From contig NZ_JBNDNA010000001.1 in assembly GCF_049856175.1 (NCBI RefSeq), positions 310,001 through 374,000 on the forward strand: 64,000 bases of DNA, written 5' to 3'. This document shows positions 60,489 through 64,000 of the stretch, in pieces. Each line of letters opens with the position of its first letter. The stretch's first letter is position 1. The notes below the pieces were generated by a model, which saw only the letters and a list, made by a program, of their open reading frames with translations, ran no database searches and was not told the origin of the DNA. Made by a program: the position numbers and the translations under genes. The DNA comes from JB111 sp049856175. GTDB taxonomy: Bacteria; Actinomycetota; Actinomycetes; Actinomycetales; Actinomycetaceae.

Positions 60489-60626
60489 CGAGTGAGGGGA
60501 TTTTTTCCTGGCGAGTGAACGCGGCGGTTCAGCTTGGAGAGTGCGTGCGGGTCCGCCCGACCGACCGGCCCTTCTCCGCCCTGGCACGATGGCGGTCGAC
60601 CTGACGGAACGAACCCGGGAGCAACG

Positions 60627-61286
60627 GTGACCGAGATCCAGCTGGGGGACATCCGCGCGCGCTGGTGGGGCGCCGAGCCTGCCGACGCCGAGGTGGCCGT
60701 CCTCGCCGTCCACGGCCGCGGACAGACGACCGACTACATGACGGCGGTCCTCGACCGGTTGCCGGGCGGACTCCCAGCCGTCGCTGCACTCCTGCCGCAG
60801 GCGGCGGATTGCTCGTGGTACCCCGAGCGGTTCGTCGCGCCGATCGAGCAGAACCAGCCATGGCTCGATGACGCGCTGGCCACCGTGACGCGCGGACTGG
60901 ACGCTCTGGCCGAGGCGGGTCTGCCCCGGCAGCGCGTCGTCGTCCTCGGGTTCTCGCAGGGGTCGTGCCTGCTCTCGACGTTCCTCCTGCAGGAGAGCGG
61001 CGCCGCGGGTCTTGCGGGCGCCGCACTGTTCGCGGGCGGGTACGTCGGGCCGAGGGGCATGGCTCCGCCGACCGGCGACGCCTCGCTCGACGGTCTGCCC
61101 GTGCGTATGGCGCTCGCCGAGGCGGACGATCTGGCGCCGCTGTTCCGCACCGAGGAGACCGTGCGGGCCCTCGTCGAGCGCGGGGCCGAGGTCCGGCTGG
61201 ACGTGCTTCCCGGTGAGGAGCACGTCGTCGCCGACTCGCAGGTCGAGGCGCTCGCCGAGCTCGTGCGGGACGCCGCGGCAGGTTGA
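60627..61286 (+). CDS. Phospholipase/carboxylesterase (MhqD-like)
   Basis: 219 residues. Alpha/beta-hydrolase with VLAVHGRGQTTDYM oxyanion strand, GFSQG nucleophile elbow (Ser110) and His199 in PGEEHVVADSQ; the late ALAEADDLAP region is in the place of the catalytic Asp. Members of this family include MhqD, part of quinone/hydroquinone stress systems. It precedes a PcpA/MhqO-like dioxygenase in the same orientation, which matches the mhq pairing known in Bacillus. GTG start after GGGAGCAACG. Confidence 0.85.
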   Translation: MTEIQLGDIRARWWGAEPADAEVAVLAVHGRGQTTDYMTAVLDRLPGGLPAVAALLPQAADCSWYPERFVAPIEQNQPWLDDALATVTRGLDALAEAGLPRQRVVVLGFSQGSCLLSTFLLQESGAAGLAGAALFAGGYVGPRGMAPPTGDASLDGLPVRMALAEADDLAPLFRTEETVRALVERGAEVRLDVLPGEEHVVADSQVEALAELVRDAAAG

Positions 61287-61345
61287 CGCGGGGGCTGCCG
61301 GCAGACGCGGCTCGACGGGTGCGGGCAGACGGAGAGCCTCGTTGG

Positions 61346-61380
61346 GAGCCGAGCCGAGCCGAGCCGAGCCGAGCCGAGCC
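61346..61380. repeat. GAGCC pentanucleotide tandem repeat (7 copies)
   Basis: Seven perfect GAGCC units in the spacer between the esterase and the dioxygenase gene, a slippage-prone microsatellite. Confidence 0.9.
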
Positions 61381-61551
61381 GGGGCGGGGCGGCGGGCGAG
61401 GGGTTCGTCGTCGTCGGCTTGACCCGATCCGCCACGGCGGGCCGGGCGACGGGCGGCTCGCGGCGAGCCGGATCTAGCGTCGACATCGAGCGGCACGGAG
61501 CCGTGCCCGGCGCCGCACCACCCAGGTCGACGAGGAGCGAAGGAGCTTCCC

Positions 61552-62541
61552 ATGCCCCACATCAACGGTTCCCACCACGTGACGCTGTCCGTCGGTGACG
61601 CGCAGGAGGACGTGGACTTCCACGTCAAGGTCCTCGGCATGCGCTTCATCAAGAAGACCGTCCTGTTCGACGGTGGCCTGCCGATCTACCACCTGTACTA
61701 CTCCAACGCGGCGGGCGACCCGTCGGCCGTCATCACCACCTTCCCCTGGAAGCAGGCGGGTCTCGAGGGGCGCCGAGGGACCAACCAGGCTCGGGAGAAC
61801 CAGCTGGCGGTGCCGGCGGGGTCGCTCAACTACTGGACGGACCGTCTGGGGTCGTTCGGCATCGAGACCCGCGACCTCGAGGCGCTGGGCACCCGCCGCC
61901 TGGCCTTCGACCACCCCTCGGGCATCAACTACCAGCTCGTCGAGGTCGAGAACGACCCGCGGGTCGGCTACCCCAAGGGGGGAGTCGGGGGCGAGCACGC
62001 GATCCACGGCATCTACGGGGTCGGCATCCACGTGCAGAACCCGGAGAACATGGTCGAGTTCCTGGGCGACTCGTTCTACAGCCGTGACGTCAAGGAGGAG
62101 GGTGAGCGGTTCCAGCTGGCCGTCGGCACCCCCGAGCACGGGAACAACGTCGAGCTCGTGGTCAACCGGACGGAGGAGCCGGGGACCTGGCGGTACGGGT
62201 CCGGCACGTTCCACCACTTCGCGTGGAACATGGACAACCTGGAGAACCAGGCCGAGGTGAAGTTCGACCTCGAGGGCATCGGCTACACCGACGTCTCCGA
62301 CCTCAAGGACCGCACGTACTTCAAGTCCAACTACATGCGGACCCCCGGTGGCGCGCTGTTCGAGCTGGCCGTGACCCACGAGGAGGGCGGCTGGACCTGC
62401 GACGAGTCGCCCGAGGAGCTGGGCAGCAGGTTCATGCTTCCCCCGCACTGGGAGGACAAGCGGGACGAGATCATGCAGAAGCTCGACCCCGTGACGATCC
62501 CGACCAACCCCACGGACGCGACCCGGCCCACCACGCTCTGA
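61552..62541 (+). CDS. VOC-fold ring-cleaving dioxygenase (PcpA/MhqO-like)
   Basis: 329 residues, two VOC modules. Metal-ligand candidates: His8/His9 in NGSHHVTLSVGDAQEDVDFH, His221/His222 in FHHFAWNMDN and Glu271 in GGALFELAVTHEEGG. The family comprises Fe(II) hydroquinone 1,2-dioxygenases such as PcpA, and MhqO/MhqE. It therefore probably opens the ring of hydroquinone-type compounds or detoxifies quinones. The esterase upstream and the AraC/dehydrogenase pair downstream fit such a role. ATG after GAGCGAAGGAGC; TAGCGT at 61475-61480 is a possible -10. Confidence 0.85.
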   Translation: MPHINGSHHVTLSVGDAQEDVDFHVKVLGMRFIKKTVLFDGGLPIYHLYYSNAAGDPSAVITTFPWKQAGLEGRRGTNQARENQLAVPAGSLNYWTDRLGSFGIETRDLEALGTRRLAFDHPSGINYQLVEVENDPRVGYPKGGVGGEHAIHGIYGVGIHVQNPENMVEFLGDSFYSRDVKEEGERFQLAVGTPEHGNNVELVVNRTEEPGTWRYGSGTFHHFAWNMDNLENQAEVKFDLEGIGYTDVSDLKDRTYFKSNYMRTPGGALFELAVTHEEGGWTCDESPEELGSRFMLPPHWEDKRDEIMQKLDPVTIPTNPTDATRPTTL

Positions 62542-62614
62542 GCGGCCCGATCTCAGCTACTCGCGCCGAGCCGGCGGTGCGGGTGGAGCCCTCCAGCGGC
62601 ATCCACTCGCCGCG

Positions 62615-63613
62615 TCAAGGCTCCGCTCGCGGTGTGGGCTGCGTCGTGCGGGGCACGGCGTAGCCGCCGGACCGCGGCCGGTCCTCCCGCGGGGAGACAC
62701 CGAACCGGTCCTTGTAGACCCGGGACAGGTGGGCGGGTGAGCCGAGTCCCCAGCGGCGTCCGAGGTCGGCCGCCGACACGTCGGCGAGTGCAGGGTCCTG
62801 CAGGTCGCGGCGAGCACGGGCGAGGCGACGGTCGGTGACGAACCGGGGCGCGCTCGTGCCCTCGGAGGCGAGCACCCGGGACAGGTACCGCTCGGAGATC
62901 CCGATGCCGGCGGCGACGCTGACCGCGCCGAGGTCCGGCTCGGCCAGGCTCCGGTCGACGAGGTGGCGGGCGAGCAGGAAGTAGCTGCGCAGCGAGGGCG
63001 CGGCCCCCGGTACGCACAGGCGCAGCGCCTCGAGCACGTCGGCCGGCCGCCACTCCCCGCCGGGGAGGAGCTCGGCGGGCGCGTCGTGCCAACGCGCGCC
63101 GCGCAGCATCGTCGAGGTCAGCGTGGCCACCCGCGGGTCCACGAGGCCGCCCGGGCGGGGCTCGAGCACCCGGGAGACCGCGGTCGTCGCAGTGACGGCG
63201 GTGAGGAAGTCCTCGCGCGGGACCAGCCACATGAGCAGGTGCATGCCGCGGTCGTACGCGCGCCGGAACGGGACGTCCGCGTCGAAGACCATGACCTCAC
63301 CGGTGGCGACCGACCGGTGGGGACCGAGACCGTCGCCGTGCGCGGCCGGGCCCAGCTGCGCGGCGATCGCCACCGCTCCGGTCGGCCAGTGCTCGACGTC
63401 GCCGGTCGACCGGCCGACGACGTGGCTGCGTGCCTGCACCTCCGCGACGACGGAGTCCTCGGCCCGGGTGGAGCGGATGCGCGCGTCCATCGGTCGACGA
63501 CCCGGTGTGCGCACGGAGATCTTGTGGAGGAGGTGGGCGCTCGCGGCCTCCCAGGACTCGTTGCGCACCGCGGGCTCGACCAGGGTGGTCGAGAACTCCC
63601 GGACCTCGGTCAT
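62615..63613 (-). CDS. AraC family transcriptional regulator
   Basis: 332 residues. N-terminal AraC-binding-like sensor (VREFSTTLVEPAV..., SHVVGRSTGDVEHWPTGAVAI, PFRRAYDRGMHLLMWLVPRED). C-terminal double helix-turn-helix from about 235: SVAAGIGISERYLSRVLASE and DLGRRWGLGSPAHLSRVYKDRFGVSP. This kind of regulator activates aromatic or amine catabolism operons. ATG after GAAGGAGC. It diverges from the dehydrogenase gene across a 304-base region and is convergent with the dioxygenase. Confidence 0.92.
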   Translation of the reverse strand: MTEVREFSTTLVEPAVRNESWEAASAHLLHKISVRTPGRRPMDARIRSTRAEDSVVAEVQARSHVVGRSTGDVEHWPTGAVAIAAQLGPAAHGDGLGPHRSVATGEVMVFDADVPFRRAYDRGMHLLMWLVPREDFLTAVTATTAVSRVLEPRPGGLVDPRVATLTSTMLRGARWHDAPAELLPGGEWRPADVLEALRLCVPGAAPSLRSYFLLARHLVDRSLAEPDLGAVSVAAGIGISERYLSRVLASEGTSAPRFVTDRRLARARRDLQDPALADVSAADLGRRWGLGSPAHLSRVYKDRFGVSPREDRPRSGGYAVPRTTQPTPRAEP

Positions 63614-63917
63614 GACGCGCTCCTTCGGGCGGTGCAGCGGTGCGGCGCCCTCGATGAGGATGCATGGGCGATCGGGGGGCGTCAAGGACGCGCGGTCCGT
63701 GTGCGCCGCCGATCGGGAGCCTGCCGCGTCCGTACCTCCGGCCGTCTTGTCTGGATCGGCCACGTCGGTCCGTTGGACGGACTTCCACGTGGTTCCGGCC
63801 TCACGTCGGGACGAGGATGAGGACCGGTCGGGGCCGCCGGGCCTCTCGGCGACCCGACGGGTCGGCGACGGCCCATGTCGACCGGTCGAGACCGTCGTCC
63901 ACACGGAGGTGGAACAG
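63614..63917. other. 304-base divergent regulatory region
   Basis: No gene seen. It separates the AraC regulator from the downstream dehydrogenase and contains the nested palindrome annotated at 63760-63792. Probably holds both promoters and the AraC-type binding sites; no clear -35/-10 pair found. Confidence 0.5.
63760..63792. promoter_or_regulatory. Nested palindrome, candidate regulator site
   Basis: CCACGT (63760-63765) and ACGTGG (63787-63792) flank TCCGT-TGG-ACGGA (63769-63781), so two inverted repeats share a centre. It lies about 126 bases before the dehydrogenase ATG. Candidate AraC-type or other repressor site. Confidence 0.4.
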
Positions 63918-64000
63918 ATGACCAGCACGTCCAGCGTGTACGTCGCGCACGCCCAGCGCGTCGTCTCCGGCCCCGGTGCCGCGCGTACCGCGCTTGCCGG
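63918..64000 (+). CDS. Probable iron-containing alcohol dehydrogenase / maleylacetate reductase, 5' part
   Basis: Only the first 27 codons are in the window; the gene runs off the right edge. ATG with GGAGGTGG Shine-Dalgarno six bases upstream. The peptide VAHAQRVVSGPGAARTALAG resembles the opening strand of Fe-type alcohol dehydrogenases and maleylacetate reductases (an RVVFGPGA-like phrase). Divergent from an AraC regulator and next to a hydroquinone-type dioxygenase, so a maleylacetate reductase would fit. Short evidence, so low certainty. Confidence 0.45.
   Translation, partial: MTSTSSVYVAHAQRVVSGPGAARTALA

Overview
The window is a contiguous stretch of a very GC-rich actinobacterial chromosome. 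Almost every codon ends in G or C, GTG starts are common, and many genes are stacked with 4-base GTGA/ATGA overlaps. A branched heme pathway of the coproporphyrin type, Mrp antiporter genes, actinobacterial-type dCTP deaminase, DUF2993, DUF4235 and a variant leucine-rich-repeat protein seen in cellulomonad-like genomes suggest a Micrococcales-type organism; genus cannot be fixed from the sequence alone. No insertion sequence, prophage, integrase or CRISPR array is visible, so this reads as core chromosome with a few accessory patches.

Layout. 1-5.6 kb: heme biosynthesis, with hemE and the coproporphyrinogen oxidase gene running left and hemA-hemH-hemQ running right from a 58-base divergent promoter. 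5.8-7.8 kb: a WXG100-like small protein and a large serine hydrolase. 8-9.5 kb: an orphan glycosyltransferase resembling MftF. 9.6-16 kb: a histidinol-phosphate-type aminotransferase, two VOC proteins and a three-gene 2-oxoacid dehydrogenase operon (E1 alpha, E1 beta, E2) behind a repeat-rich leader. 16-24 kb: leftward methyltransferase and S9 peptidase, an LRV membrane protein, DUF2993, and a CopD/CtaG fusion for copper handling and cytochrome oxidase assembly. 24-29.5 kb: a MoxR-DUF58-VWA-VWA operon of the Bat type.

29.5-35.6 kb: a frameshifted Doc toxin with its antitoxin and operator, a TetR regulator, then a leftward operon of circularly permuted ATP-grasp/alpha-E fusion, transglutaminase and Nudix, followed by tRNA-Gly(CCC). 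35.7-44.6 kb: a His-rich Cu/Zn-SOD-like lipoprotein, LapA-like protein, an EIIC-like permease without a recognisable EIIB, dcd, a cupin and an MFS exporter. 44.9-51.8 kb: the complete mrpACDEFG operon (MrpB fused to MrpA). 52.3-56.6 kb: a TPP riboswitch driving thiBPQ. 56.6-64 kb: mostly single metabolic genes, ending in a possible quinone/aromatic patch (MhqD-like esterase, PcpA/MhqO-like dioxygenase, AraC regulator, and the first 27 codons of a probable iron-dependent dehydrogenase).

A repeated signature is the leaderless promoter: a -10-like hexamer followed by exactly six bases and then the start codon. It is seen at least ten times and was used to choose starts. The most interesting places for follow-up are the ATP-grasp/alpha-E/transglutaminase operon, the WXG-like protein/hydrolase pair, the paired palindromes before the E1-E2 operon, the TPP riboswitch with a Shine-Dalgarno-masking hairpin, and the aromatic/quinone patch at the right edge.
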